Assembly: GCA_024330265.1 (NCBI GenBank) | Contig: JANDLT010000011.1 | Coordinates: 35,567 to 99,566 of the forward strand | Length of the DNA stretch: 64,000 nucleotides | Direction of reading: 5' to 3' | From: Pyrinomonadaceae bacterium MAG19_C2-C3 | Lineage (GTDB): Bacteria; Acidobacteriota; Blastocatellia; Pyrinomonadales; Pyrinomonadaceae | Part shown: positions 1 through 8,574 of the stretch, one piece after another | How the letters are laid out: each line of letters starts with the position of its first letter | Numbering within the stretch: the first letter of the stretch is position 1 | The notes under the pieces: model-generated | The model's database searches: none | What the model saw: the letters and a program-made list of their open reading frames with translations, nothing else | What the model was told of the DNA's origin: nothing | Translations under genes and position numbers: made by a program

Positions 1-308
1 CGCCACGTCTCAAGGTGACGGTCGAGGCAGTTATACGAGATGTTGGTTTTGCCGCCGACAAACCATTTCGCGTGCGGCAAATCCCACTCAAGAACCCTGT
101 CCCACTTACGAAACCAGTGGAGTTCTTCCGCCATGCGCGCCCAAAAATTATCCGGTTGGTCGCGGGCTTCTTGGACAAGACGCTCATACTCTTCCATCGA
201 GCGAATATGCGCGCTGCGTGCGAAGTTTTCCGGCGGATGAAAAACGCGCCGCTCGTCGAGCGTTGATTCGATTGCCGTTGATTGGTGTGGTGTGGCTTCT
301 GATGACAT
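1..308 (-). CDS. acs: Acetyl-coenzyme A synthetase, N-terminal part (runs off window)
   Basis: Minus-strand frame opening with ATG at 308, preceded by an AGGGG ribosome-binding site, and leaving the window at base 1. The visible 102 residues match the N-terminal ACS domain of AMP-forming acetyl-CoA synthetase: [20 protein letters not shown] near residue 23, then [38 protein letters not shown] and the window edge. The enzyme activates acetate with ATP and CoA to acetyl-CoA in the cytoplasm. The adenylation core lies outside the window, so activity cannot be judged. The family call is firm because several adjacent signature blocks are in the right order. Confidence 0.9.
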   Translation of the reverse strand, partial: MSSEATPHQSTAIESTLDERRVFHPPENFARSAHIRSMEEYERLVQEARDQPDNFWARMAEELHWFRKWDRVLEWDLPHAKWFVGGKTNISYNCLDRHLETW

Positions 309-427
309 GAATGCTTAATCCCCTTTTCAGGTGCTTACGACTTTCATTTCGCGTGATGTATAGAGAACTCGGAAGCGGCATTAAAAACTATCCGGCGGAT
401 AAACACCAACTTTTTTCCGAAGATGCG

Positions 428-487
428 AAAGCCACGCCGCGAATGCGGAAGATGAAAAATCATTCTTTGCATTCGCGGCGTGGCTTT
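428..487. terminator. 19-bp perfect inverted repeat, likely terminator
   Basis: Arms 428-446 and 469-487 are perfect complements (AAAGCCACGCCGCGAATGC on the left) around a 22-nt loop, 21 bases past the stop of the SulP gene. Arm ends are A- and T-rich, so the hairpin could end transcription of the SulP gene and also insulate acs. The U tract is short, so termination strength is uncertain. Confidence 0.5.
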
Positions 488-508
488 TAAGATTTAACTG
501 ACGGTGTT

Positions 509-2236
509 TTAACTTCCGGCTTTCGCGCCCATCGCCTGCGGGTTCGGGGCGGGCTTCATACCGTTAATCACATCCGACCCTGAACCCGTATCGTCGCTGG
601 CATTGTTGCTCAGAGCGACGGCGGGCGGTTCAAAGTAACGGCGATGCAAATCGTCCCATTCGATGATGAGCGAACCGCCGGTCGTCAGTTGTTGCTTGTT
701 CCAATTTGAAAGCAAATCGAGACACGCATGGTCAATGTAGTTGAGGTCTTCCATCTGAACGTGAAGCTCTATGCCCGGTGGAACTTTGTCGAGCGTCTCG
801 GCAAGTTGCGGCAAGCGTATAAACGTCGCCGAACCTTTCAAATGGAGAACCATTTGGTGCGCGTCACCCGGCTCCGGGTGCAAGTCAACTTCGAGGTGCG
901 AGAAGGTGTAAAGCAGTTTGATAGTCGCCAAAGCCAAACCTATCAACACGCCTTCGAGCAGGTTTGTACCGACGATGGCAACCACCGTCACAACGTAAAT
1001 AATAACTTCGCCGCGCCCGAACCCCGCCAGCTTGCGTATGGCTTTCGGTGACACGAGTTTGAATCCGGTATAAACGAGAATCGCGGCGAGTCCCGTCGTC
1101 GGAATGCTATTTAGCACAAACGGGAGCAACGCGATTGAGCCTAAAATCCAGACGCCGTGCATAATCGTCGACGCGCGGGTCTTCGCTCCCGCCGAGACAT
1201 TCGCGGAACTGCGAACGATAACCCCGGTCATCGGCAATGCCCCGACGAAACCGCACAGAGTATTGCCGACACCTTGCGCGAGAAGTTCGCGGTTGTATCG
1301 CGTGCGCGCTCCCGTATGCATCTGGTCAACGGCGGTTGCCGAAAGCAGTGTCTCCGCGCTGGCGATAAGAGCGACGGCGACGACTGAGACGAGAATCGAA
1401 CCCGTCGTTACCGCTCCGGTCAAAGTCTCGACGGTCGGGAAACTGACGACGCTGAAAAAGTTGCTGTCAATCGAAACGTAGTTGATGGGCAGATTGAAAA
1501 CGGCGGCAATCCCCGTCGCCACCGCGACCGCGACGAGCGGCGCAGGCACGATTTTCAAACGCTTCGGCACGAAGTTCCACGCCACCATCACGACTATTGC
1601 CGCCAAGCCGACGCCCGCCGCGAGATGATGAACCGAGCCGTCAATCGGCAAGATGCCTTTGATGAAAGCTTCGGGAATCGAAAGCAGATTTTCCACGCCA
1701 CTGCCCCTCGGAGCATCGTCCACGACGACGTGAATTTGACTGGCGATGATAAGAATGCCGATACCGGCGAGCATACCTTGCACGACCGAAGGCGCGATGG
1801 CGCGAAACCAGCCACCGAACTTAAACGCACCGAGCGCGATTTGAATTAGCCCGGCTAGTAAGACAATCGTGCCGAGCATCGCAAAGCCGTGTTGTTGAAT
1901 GATTTCATAAATCAACACGGTCAACCCCGCCGCCGGACCCGACACCTGAAGCGGGCTTCCGGCGATTGAACCGACGACGATGCCGCCGATAATTCCGGTG
2001 ATTAAACCGAGCGCGGGCGGCACACCCGAAGCGATGGCGATGCCCATGCACAACGGCAGCGCGACGAGAAACACGACGATTGAAGCCAGTAAATCATTAA
2101 CGAACGTGCCGCCCGGTGAAGGCTCTGCGCCGTTAGCGGCGGCAGCCGTATTAGTCACGCTAGTAATAGTAGTGACGGGTACTTGGGCGGACGATTGAGC
2201 GGACGATTGAGCGGGAGAGTGAAGTTGTTCAGCCAT
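509..2236 (-). CDS. SulP-family inorganic anion transporter with STAS domain
   Basis: 575 residues, the usual SulP/SLC26 length. After a Ser/Gln/Thr-rich cytoplasmic N-terminus of about 45 residues come the membrane helices, beginning FVNDLLASIVVFLVALPLCM and followed by the SulP glycine-rich segment around GSIAGSPLQVSGPAAGLTVL. The last ~130 residues form a STAS-like domain (HMEVDLHPEPGD-type start, IDHACLDLLSNW core). SulP proteins carry sulfate, bicarbonate or other anions across the inner membrane. The substrate cannot be read from sequence and no carbonic anhydrase or sulfate-assimilation gene is adjacent. The N-terminal leader contains a short direct repeat (SAQSSAQ). Transcribed alone towards the hairpin at 428-487. 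Confidence 0.88.
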   Translation of the reverse strand: MAEQLHSPAQSSAQSSAQVPVTTITSVTNTAAAANGAEPSPGGTFVNDLLASIVVFLVALPLCMGIAIASGVPPALGLITGIIGGIVVGSIAGSPLQVSGPAAGLTVLIYEIIQQHGFAMLGTIVLLAGLIQIALGAFKFGGWFRAIAPSVVQGMLAGIGILIIASQIHVVVDDAPRGSGVENLLSIPEAFIKGILPIDGSVHHLAAGVGLAAIVVMVAWNFVPKRLKIVPAPLVAVAVATGIAAVFNLPINYVSIDSNFFSVVSFPTVETLTGAVTTGSILVSVVAVALIASAETLLSATAVDQMHTGARTRYNRELLAQGVGNTLCGFVGALPMTGVIVRSSANVSAGAKTRASTIMHGVWILGSIALLPFVLNSIPTTGLAAILVYTGFKLVSPKAIRKLAGFGRGEVIIYVVTVVAIVGTNLLEGVLIGLALATIKLLYTFSHLEVDLHPEPGDAHQMVLHLKGSATFIRLPQLAETLDKVPPGIELHVQMEDLNYIDHACLDLLSNWNKQQLTTGGSLIIEWDDLHRRYFEPPAVALSNNASDDTGSGSDVINGMKPAPNPQAMGAKAGS

Positions 2237-2404
2237 GAAATTTTTATCCTTGTATCTATTCTTCTTTGCAATAAACTAAAGTCTTAACAGTTCGGAAGGT
2301 AGAAAACATCGCGTTGGAAAGTGTGTCGTCAACGAGACGCAAAGGCTTGAAATTCACCTTCTACACTTTCGGTTTCCGCCGACTCTGTAAAATTAAGATT
2401 GGGT

Positions 2405-2782
2405 TTAGACTTGGCGAGGCAAAGAAGAAGCGGGCGGACCTCTGCGCCCGCGTGCGGTGCTGAACCAGACGCGCAAGGATAGAGAGGCGTGTGGTGGCGT
2501 CGTCTCAAGTTCGGTGCGAGACGCGAGACGTTGCGGTAAGGCATGAGAACGGGCGAAGGCGGATTGCGATTGAAGATGTTTGCGGCGTTGCACGTTCGGA
2601 AGAACGGCTTCGCCAAGCTTCGCTTTCGTTTCCGGTGATGAAGAAGATTCTTGCGGGCAATTCTCCGCGAAAGACGCGGCGAAGGTGGAAACGTCCGTCG
2701 CCGGAAACGCGAGACACACGACCGCCATCATCACGATGAGCGAGTGTTTCAACTTTAAGCTGTACGGTGTCGCAACAAACAT
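2405..2782 (-). CDS. Possible small secreted protein, unrecognised
   Basis: Open frame of about 125 residues with an ATG at 2782. Residues 13-36 are hydrophobic and end in an Ala-rich segment, like a signal peptide (SLIVMMAVVCLAFPATDVST). The rest is Arg/Ser-rich, low in hydrophobics and shows no recognised domain. It lies between the SulP gene and the cyclophilin, in the same direction. The composition of the second half could be non-coding, so this is a weak call; an untranslated leader region is the alternative. Confidence 0.3.
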   Translation of the reverse strand: MFVATPYSLKLKHSLIVMMAVVCLAFPATDVSTFAASFAENCPQESSSSPETKAKLGEAVLPNVQRRKHLQSQSAFARSHALPQRLASRTELETTPPHASLSLRVWFSTARGRRGPPASSLPRQV

Positions 2783-2919
2783 CAATCCACGAGTTCCGGT
2801 TGAATTTCCATCCGTGTCTCTTTTATCGCCGCCCGATGTTCATCTCTCGACGTACATCGCAAAAGCTTTTTGAGATGCGGCATGATAGCGAACAGGTCGC
2901 CTATCGGCAAACATTTACA

Positions 2920-3636
2920 TTACTGCGGCGTCGAAATGGACGCACCACCTACCGCGCACGATGCGACGACGGCTTGCGCGAGACGCGCGGGCGTGCGCGG
3001 CTTCTCGCCATCGGCGGGCAAACGGTTTATCCGTTCGACGATTTCGATGCCGCGTGTGACACGTCCGAAAGCGGCGAATTTATTATCGAGGTGCGCCGCA
3101 TCGCTTAATAGAATAAAGAAGCTTGTGGTCGCGGTATCAACTTCATCGCCGCGTGCCATAGAGACGATGCCGCGCATGTGTTTGATATAGTTGGGTTCGT
3201 CTGGAACGCGGCGATTGGCGCGTGTCGAAAGTTGCGGGCTTAAAGTCCCGCGCGTTGAAAGGTCGCCGCCCTGAATGATGAAATCTTTGACCGTGCGATG
3301 AAACAGCGTGCCGTCGTAAGCTTTCGTCGCGGCGAGATTTAGAAAGTTTCTGACCGAGTTGGGTGCGGCTTCCGGCAACATCTCGATTTCGATGTCGCCC
3401 GCGTCGGTATTAAGCGTCACACACTGTTTCGCCATCTCCGCGACGCTCGTATTATCAAAAGGTTCGCCCGTCGTTTTCGCTTTCTCGGCGGCGGCAGAAC
3501 GCCGGTTACTTTTCTTCGGCGCATCGTTCTGTATTGTCTCCTTCGGCTTGACGCTTTCGGTTTGTTGAGCGTGCGCGGCGTGTGTGATTAAACATACAAC
3601 CAACATTATCAATATCATTTTTGCGGCTTGCTTCAC
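2920..3636 (-). CDS. Secreted cyclophilin-type peptidyl-prolyl cis-trans isomerase
   Basis: 238 residues starting at GTG 3636, chosen because AAGGAG lies 10 bases upstream. An in-frame ATG six codons later is the alternative. Signal peptide at residues 1-23 (hydrophobic MILIMLVVCLI, cleavage near AHAQ), then a Lys/Ser-rich linker to about residue 66, then a cyclophilin domain: VTLNTDAGDIEIEML, NFLNLA, the catalytic-region FHRTVKDFIIQGGD and SFFILLSDAAHLDNKFAAFG. It would catalyse prolyl isomerisation in the periplasm. The C-terminus is complete. The gene diverges from the small ORF at 3775 across a palindrome at 3692-3720. Confidence 0.9.
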   Translation of the reverse strand: MKQAAKMILIMLVVCLITHAAHAQQTESVKPKETIQNDAPKKSNRRSAAAEKAKTTGEPFDNTSVAEMAKQCVTLNTDAGDIEIEMLPEAAPNSVRNFLNLAATKAYDGTLFHRTVKDFIIQGGDLSTRGTLSPQLSTRANRRVPDEPNYIKHMRGIVSMARGDEVDTATTSFFILLSDAAHLDNKFAAFGRVTRGIEIVERINRLPADGEKPRTPARLAQAVVASCAVGGASISTPQ

Positions 3637-3691
3637 TTCTCTAAAACTCCTTAAAGATTTTTCCGTATCATACCGGATTTGGTTTCCGCCG

Positions 3692-3720
3692 CATTGAAGT
3701 GTTTAATGAACACTTCAATG
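3692..3720. promoter_or_regulatory. 12-bp perfect palindrome in divergent promoter region
   Basis: Arms CATTGAAGTGTT (3692-3703) and AACACTTCAATG (3709-3720) are exact complements with a 5-nt spacer. They lie midway between the divergently transcribed cyclophilin (start 3636) and the small ORF (start 3775). Position and symmetry suggest a dimeric regulator's operator. No regulator gene is adjacent, and a repeat-derived hairpin cannot be excluded. Confidence 0.45.
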
Positions 3721-3774
3721 TGAAGATGTCTTTCACGGCGATGACAGTAACTTTTACCTTAACGGAGAAATTTT

Positions 3775-4011
3775 ATGACGAAGCAAATCAACATGCACGG
3801 AGCGCGTATGTCGCTCAACCGCAACCCCGATATGCGCGATTGGGCGGAACACTGGTTGAAGGACATAGAGCGCGAAACCTACTTCCAACAACCGGACGCG
3901 ACCGAAGAAACCTTCGCCCGTCATTGGCTGTATGTGCGCCCGGAGCGAATGCACGAATCGGCTATCGAAGCCGTCACCGCTTATCATGAACACCACTCGG
4001 ACGAAAAATAA
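3775..4011 (+). CDS. Small hypothetical protein upstream of integrase
   Basis: 78 residues, ATG at 3775 with a GGAG site 7-8 bases upstream. Acidic, Trp- and His-rich and soluble: two WxxHW-like clusters (DWAEHWLKDIE, ARHWLYVRPERMHES) and no membrane segment or known domain. It ends 30 bases before the tyrosine recombinase and runs in the same direction, so the two may be co-transcribed. Function unknown; its pairing with an integrase would allow a directionality-factor role, but nothing in the sequence proves it. Confidence 0.6.
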   Translation: MTKQINMHGARMSLNRNPDMRDWAEHWLKDIERETYFQQPDATEETFARHWLYVRPERMHESAIEAVTAYHEHHSDEK

Positions 4012-4041
4012 ATTTACACGCGAAACCTCAAAGCATTATCC

Positions 4042-5016
4042 ATGAAGACAGAGCAAACGGCAGAACAGGGTTTGACCGCGACATGGTTGTCGGCGGCGGA
4101 GGTGACGGCGATAAACGTGGTATTGGACGGCTTGCCGAGTGTGCATTCGCGCCGCGCCTACGGGCGCGCACTTTCCGATTTCTTTCGCTGGCATCGCGCG
4201 CAGCAGACACCGGAGCAGCACAGCCCCCCGCTCGGTAAAGCACTCGTTCAGGCTTACGCTGCTTCTTTGCGCGCGGCGGGCTTGTCCGCCGCGTCCATCA
4301 ATCAACGCTTATCGGCGATTCGCAAGTTGGCGATTGAAGCCGCCGATAACGGTTGGCTCGACCCGCAACTGGCTTCCGGCATTCGTGCCATCAAAGGTGC
4401 GCGACAAGAAGGCAGGCGTGCCGGTAACTGGTTGACGCGCGACGAAGCGCAAACGTGGCTTAATGCTCCCGACCCCAACACGATTAAAGGTTTGCGCGAC
4501 CGCGCATTGCTCTCCGTTCTCATCGGCTGCGGGTTGCGCCGCGCGGAAGCGGCGTCACTCACCTTCAATCATGTTCAGCAACGCGACGGGCGATGGGTGT
4601 TGGTTGACTTGATAGGCAAACGCGACCGCGTGCGTTCAGTTCCGATGCCTGCGTGGGCAAAGCACGCAATTGATGCATGGAGCGATGTCGCATCTACTCA
4701 AGTCGCGGAGAGTGTCAAAGCCGGTCATATATTTCGACCCGTCAATAAGTCCGGTCGCGTCGCGGGCGAGCGCATGACACCGCAAGCGATTCGCAACATC
4801 GTTTGCGAGTACGCCGCGAAGCTCGGCAACAACGGCGTCGCGCCTCACGATTTGCGCCGAACGTTTGCCAAACTCGCGCACAAAGGCGGTTCGGGACTTG
4901 ACCAGATTCAACTTTCACTCGGTCATCATTCGATACTGACAACCGAACGCTATCTCGGAGTCGAGCAAGATTTAACCGACGCTCCCTGCGACCATCTTGG
5001 GCTAAGACTAGGCTAA
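4042..5016 (+). CDS. Tyrosine recombinase (XerC/XerD-like integrase)
   Basis: 324 residues, normal for a simple tyrosine recombinase. The N-terminal SAM-like DNA-binding domain spans about residues 17-120 (SRRAYGRALSDFFRWHR, INQRLSAIRKLA). The catalytic domain spans about 125-320 and all catalytic residues are visible: R166 in GCGLRRAEA, K193 in LIGKRDRVRSVP, H269 and R272 in HDLRRTFA, H295 in LGHHSIL, and the nucleophile Y304 in TTERYLG. It should cut and rejoin DNA through a 3'-phosphotyrosine. No other mobile-element genes lie within 5 kb, so it could be a domesticated Xer-type enzyme, a relic of an element, or an integron-type enzyme. Confidence 0.9.
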   Translation: MKTEQTAEQGLTATWLSAAEVTAINVVLDGLPSVHSRRAYGRALSDFFRWHRAQQTPEQHSPPLGKALVQAYAASLRAAGLSAASINQRLSAIRKLAIEAADNGWLDPQLASGIRAIKGARQEGRRAGNWLTRDEAQTWLNAPDPNTIKGLRDRALLSVLIGCGLRRAEAASLTFNHVQQRDGRWVLVDLIGKRDRVRSVPMPAWAKHAIDAWSDVASTQVAESVKAGHIFRPVNKSGRVAGERMTPQAIRNIVCEYAAKLGNNGVAPHDLRRTFAKLAHKGGSGLDQIQLSLGHHSILTTERYLGVEQDLTDAPCDHLGLRLG

Positions 5017-5049
5017 CGTCAGGCGCGACGTAAGACAAAAAGGGGTTTG

Positions 5050-5125
5050 TCCACGAATCAAGACGAAGGAAAAACACTCAAAGAAATCAGATTTTGTTTC
5101 GTGCCGTTTCGTGTTGATTCGTGGA
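5050..5125. repeat. Inverted repeat of TCCACGAATCAA words
   Basis: TCCACGAATCAA at 5050-5061 is matched by its exact complement at 5114-5125. The interior holds further degenerate CACGAA-like words. It lies just after the recombinase gene and may act as its terminator. Similar CACGAAACAACACGAAA words form the core of the element at 23995-24141, so this is probably one dispersed family. Confidence 0.5.
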
Positions 5126-5159
5126 TAAAATCTCTACCGCTTCCTATCTCGAATTCACG

Positions 5160-5303
5160 TTAACTATTTTCTTCATAATCTTTCACCATCCATGATTCGG
5201 CTCTGCGTGCCGTGATGAAGTGAATCTCATCCGGTTCGGGTTCGGTATAAACAAGAAACGTCAAACCGTAAGCGGCGGTCAATGCGATGATTGCGTATCT
5301 CAC
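5160..5303 (-). pseudogene. Remnant of a BrnT-like toxin (C-terminal part)
   Basis: Too short for normal ORF calling. The frame read from GTG 5303 gives 47 residues: VRYAIIALTAAYGLTFLVYT, then EPEPDEIHFITARRAESW and a DYEENS end. The layout 'LTFLVYTE, IHFITARRA, YEE' matches the second half of BrnT ribonuclease toxins (PF04365), which are about 90 residues. The N-terminal half is missing: upstream in the same frame the reading meets the TGA that ends the phosphatase gene. No BrnA antitoxin is seen. Most likely a truncated toxin gene; a genuine short ORF is the alternative. Confidence 0.5.
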
Positions 5304-5336
5304 TTCGTCGGCGGTTGAGTGGAAATGGGTTGTGCG

Positions 5337-5897
5337 TCAAAGCGCATACCGGGCTTTGACGAGGCGCGGCGGTGTGGTCGCGTTCGGCGGTATGGACAGG
5401 ATAAACAGATTGTCGTATTCATCATCGCGGATTGGTGGAACGTCTTTTCCGGTCAGCGTCTTTATAAGCAACGGCACGGTATTGCTGTGACCGACGACGA
5501 GAACGGTTTGACCTTGATGCCGTCCGGTTATGACTCCGGCGAGATTTGCGGCATATGCTGGCGCGTCGTCGAAGTTGGCGGCAACGGTGTTAATCGAAAC
5601 TCCGGTCGCGGCGGCAAGCGGTTCGGCGGTTTCCCGCGTGCGGCGAAACTGCGAGCAGTATATGGTTTGAACTCCCGCCTCGCCCGCGACTCCGGCGAGT
5701 AGCTGCGCCCGCCTGATGCCTGTCTCACTAAGCGGCGGGTCGTCGCCCGCCACCACCGCTTTTTCGGCGTGACGCACGATGATAACGGTCGTCGGAATCT
5801 CGCTTCGCCTGTCACACGCAACCTGCGCGATGACGACGAGGACGATTAAAACGATGAGACGCAATGAGGATTTTCCCTTTATCAAATCTGTTTTCAT
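5337..5897 (-). CDS. Lipoprotein histidine phosphatase (SixA/phosphoglycerate mutase-like)
   Basis: 186 residues. N-terminal hydrophobic segment (RLIVLIVLVVIAQVAC) with a lipobox-like QVAC at about residue 28, so probably a membrane-anchored lipoprotein. The histidine phosphatase signature is complete: VIIVRHAEKA carries the phospho-accepting His, LSETGIRRAQLL and SQFRRTRETAEPLAA follow, and VVGHSN carries the second catalytic His. The substrate is unknown; family members act on phosphohistidine, sugar phosphates or other small phosphates. Single gene, with the brnT remnant directly downstream in the same frame. Confidence 0.85.
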   Translation of the reverse strand: MKTDLIKGKSSLRLIVLIVLVVIAQVACDRRSEIPTTVIIVRHAEKAVVAGDDPPLSETGIRRAQLLAGVAGEAGVQTIYCSQFRRTRETAEPLAAATGVSINTVAANFDDAPAYAANLAGVITGRHQGQTVLVVGHSNTVPLLIKTLTGKDVPPIRDDEYDNLFILSIPPNATTPPRLVKARYAL

Positions 5898-6301
5898 ACT
5901 TCTCCGACTTGCCAGATGATTTCTATTTTGTGATTTTTCCCCGCCGCTTCGCTTATCGCCGTTTGTAAGCGACGATGGTCAACAAACGCGCTGACAGATT
6001 GTTCGAGTCGGGCAAACGATGGAGATTACCGGCAACCGGGTGGACGACAACGGCGGCAAGAATCCGAGCGCGGCGAAGGATGCAGTGATTCCACTCATTT
6101 GCTTGTGATTATTTCCCTGTTCAGCTTCGTCTGTCAGACGACCATTGTGACACGACTATGTGTGCATCCACGACGAGCGTGATGAAGTTCGTCACTACTG
6201 CCATCCGTTCCGGCTTGACGGCAGCGGAGACGGCGAGCGGTGTTGTATAGTTAGAGTTATTTGGTAATCGCTCTATACCCATCAGTTGAAGGAGAAATAA
6301 C
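5898..6301. other. Intergenic region, no gene recognised
   Basis: About 400 bases between the divergent phosphatase and ferritin genes. Only very short open frames are present, none with a recognisable product. It should hold both promoters, but I see no convincing -35/-10 pair or Fur-box palindrome. The ferritin ribosome-binding site AAGGAG lies at the right edge. Confidence 0.5.
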
Positions 6302-6823
6302 ATGTTGCTCAGCGCGGCACTAAACGACGCTTTGAACCAGCAGGTCGGAAATGAGTTCGGTGCTTCACTTCAGTATGTCGCTATCGCAGCGTATTTCGAT
6401 AGCGATAACCTGCCGGTACTCGCCCGCCACTTTTACACGCAGGCGACGGAAGAACGCGACCATGCGATGCGCTTCGTGAAGTTCATCATGGATGCCGGCG
6501 GACGGCTGGAGATTCCCGCGATTCCGGCACCGCGCAGCGACTTCAGTTCGGCGCAGGAAGCCGTACAACTCTCACTCGATTGGGAACGCACCGTCACCCA
6601 ACAGGTCAACGCACTCGTGGATCGGGCGATAAAAGACAACGACCATATATCGCGCAACTTCTTGGAGTGGTTCGTCAATGAACAACTCGAAGAGATGGCG
6701 AGCATGGAGACGCTGTTAGGGATGGTGCGTCGCGCCGGTGACGCGGGATTGTTGCTCGTTGAAAGTTATCTCGCGCGCGAAGGTCGGTCGGCAAGTGTGG
6801 GGGTTGAGAACGAGAACACGTAG
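6302..6823 (+). CDS. ftnA: Ferritin (non-haem iron storage protein)
   Basis: 173 residues, ATG at 6302 preceded by AAGGAG. Four-helix ferritin fold with the ferroxidase ligands in place: E18 in NEFGASLQY, E51 and H54 in TEERDHAMRF, E95 in DWERTVTQQ and Q in FVNEQLEEM. It should oxidise Fe(II) and store iron in a 24-mer in the cytoplasm. No haem-ligand methionine pattern of bacterioferritin is evident, so ferritin proper is preferred. The short tail after the last helix (SYLAREGRSASVGVENENT) is variable in the family. Single gene, with the tldD homologue 150 bases downstream. Confidence 0.9.
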   Translation: MLLSAALNDALNQQVGNEFGASLQYVAIAAYFDSDNLPVLARHFYTQATEERDHAMRFVKFIMDAGGRLEIPAIPAPRSDFSSAQEAVQLSLDWERTVTQQVNALVDRAIKDNDHISRNFLEWFVNEQLEEMASMETLLGMVRRAGDAGLLLVESYLAREGRSASVGVENENT

Positions 6824-6971
6824 TACGGGAGACGGATAACTCTTCTCTGCCCATTTGTCAGTAAGTAGCAATAGTTGCACAACACCCTGACTTGGAAGAA
6901 ACTTAGCGTTGTCGGGAAATGGCATACTTGGCAATGTAGAAGATTATATGTTGGTTTTGTGAGGCACAACG

Positions 6972-8558
6972 ATGAAGTCTTCCAGACGCGAATTTCTAAA
7001 AGTAACCGGACTCTCCACCAGTGCCGTCGCGCTGTCGGAATGGAGTTTCGGGCGTGAAGCCGAAGCCGCGAAGTTTGCCGCGATTGAAACGAGCAAAGAC
7101 GACTTGGCGGATGTCGCGCTGGCTCTCGCCAAAAAACTCGGCGCAACATATACCGACATTCGCATCAACCGTTATCGCGTTGAATCCATCTCGACGCGCG
7201 AGCGGCAAGTGCAATCGGTCGCACGCGGATCGAACTTCGGTTTCGGCGTGCGCGTCCTCGTCAAAGGGACGTGGGGATTCGCCGCCAGCCCGAACGTGAC
7301 ACGCGCGGAAGTCGAACGTGCGACACGCGAAGCCGTCGAAATCGCGCGGGCAAACTCCACCATCCAACGCCGTCCCGTGCGTCTCGCTCCGGCTCCGAAA
7401 GTCATCGCCAAGTGGAAGAGCCAATTTGAGCGCGACCCGTTCGAGGTTCCGGTTGATGACAAAATCGGATTCTTGCTCAAACTCAACGAAGCCGCGCTTG
7501 GAGTTAAAGGTGTGAGTTTCGTTAATTCTTCGATGGCGTGGGTCAACGAACAAAAATACCTCGCCACGTCCGACGGTTCGCGCATCGAGCAGTATCTGAT
7601 TCGCGGCTATCCGACGTTCACGGTGACGGCGATTGACCGTGCGACCAACGATTTTCAAACTAGGAATTCGATTGCCGAAGGAAGCAGCGCGGGCTACGAG
7701 TACACCGAAAAATACGATTGGTTCGCCGAAGCCAAGCAAGCAGGCGAAGAAGCCGTCGGCAAACTCAAAGCCAAATCAATCGAACCCGGCAAGTACGATT
7801 TAATTCTGCATCCGTCGCATCTTTACCTGACGATTCACGAATCCGTCGGACACTCGACCGAACTCGACCGCGCGCTTCTCTGGGAAGCGAACTACGCCGG
7901 AACGAGTTTCCTGACGCCCGACAAAACCGGCAAACTGCAATTCGGCTCAAAGATAGTCAACTTCGTCGCCGACCGCACACAGCCCGCCGGACTTGCGACC
8001 GTCGCTTACGATGATGAAGGCGTGGCGGGGCAACGCTGGCATTTAGTCCGCGACGGCGTGTTCGTTGATTGGCAAACGACACGCGACTTAGCACCGCTCA
8101 TCGGTAAAAATAAATCTTACGGCTGTCTGCACGCCGACAGTTGGGGCAGCGTGCCATTTCCCAGAATGCCGAACGTCTCGCTCGAACCCGCAAAGGAAAA
8201 TGTCACCACCGATGACCTTATCGGCGGTGTCGAAAAGGGCATCATGATTTTCGGGCGCGGCAGTTATTCGATTGACCAGCAGCGTTACAATTTTCAATTC
8301 GGCGGGCAGACTTTCTGGGAAATCAAGAACGGCAAAATCGTCGGCATGTTGCGCGATGTCGCTTATCAATCGCGCACCACCGATTTCTGGAACGCTTGTG
8401 ACGGACTTGGTGATAAATCAACCTACCTGCTGCCCGGAACTTTCAACGACGGAAAAGGCGAACCCGGACAATCCAATGCCGTCTCGCACGGTTGCCCGTC
8501 GGCGCGTTTTCGCCAAATTGATGTTCTCAACACCGCCGCCGATTCGAGTCGTTCATAG
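6972..8558 (+). CDS. tldD: TldD-type metalloprotease with Tat signal
   Basis: 528 residues. The N-terminus is a twin-arginine signal (SSRREFLKVTG, residues 3-13, then Ala-rich), unusual for the cytoplasmic E. coli TldD but seen in other phyla. The TldD/PmbA fold follows: an N-terminal domain with TDIRINRYRVESISTRE and, at about residue 289, the zinc motif HESVGH (HExxxH). The C-terminal domain has SYGCLHADSWGSVPFPRMPN and FGRGSYSIDQQRYNF. TldD with its partner TldE cleaves unfolded or modified peptides. The partner gene follows at 8809 after a repeat-filled gap. If exported, its substrates are periplasmic. Confidence 0.88.
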   Translation: MKSSRREFLKVTGLSTSAVALSEWSFGREAEAAKFAAIETSKDDLADVALALAKKLGATYTDIRINRYRVESISTRERQVQSVARGSNFGFGVRVLVKGTWGFAASPNVTRAEVERATREAVEIARANSTIQRRPVRLAPAPKVIAKWKSQFERDPFEVPVDDKIGFLLKLNEAALGVKGVSFVNSSMAWVNEQKYLATSDGSRIEQYLIRGYPTFTVTAIDRATNDFQTRNSIAEGSSAGYEYTEKYDWFAEAKQAGEEAVGKLKAKSIEPGKYDLILHPSHLYLTIHESVGHSTELDRALLWEANYAGTSFLTPDKTGKLQFGSKIVNFVADRTQPAGLATVAYDDEGVAGQRWHLVRDGVFVDWQTTRDLAPLIGKNKSYGCLHADSWGSVPFPRMPNVSLEPAKENVTTDDLIGGVEKGIMIFGRGSYSIDQQRYNFQFGGQTFWEIKNGKIVGMLRDVAYQSRTTDFWNACDGLGDKSTYLLPGTFNDGKGEPGQSNAVSHGCPSARFRQIDVLNTAADSSRS

Positions 8559-8574
8559 AAAAGATTCCTTAAAA

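Noticed and set aside
184..381. Minus-strand open frame at the window start
   Set aside because: A different minus-strand frame encodes the unmistakable acetyl-CoA synthetase N-terminus with a ribosome-binding site at 308.
6996..7739. Long minus-strand frame (247 codons) antisense to tldD
   Set aside because: Composition is that of a shadow of the real gene; no recognisable domain and no ribosome-binding site.
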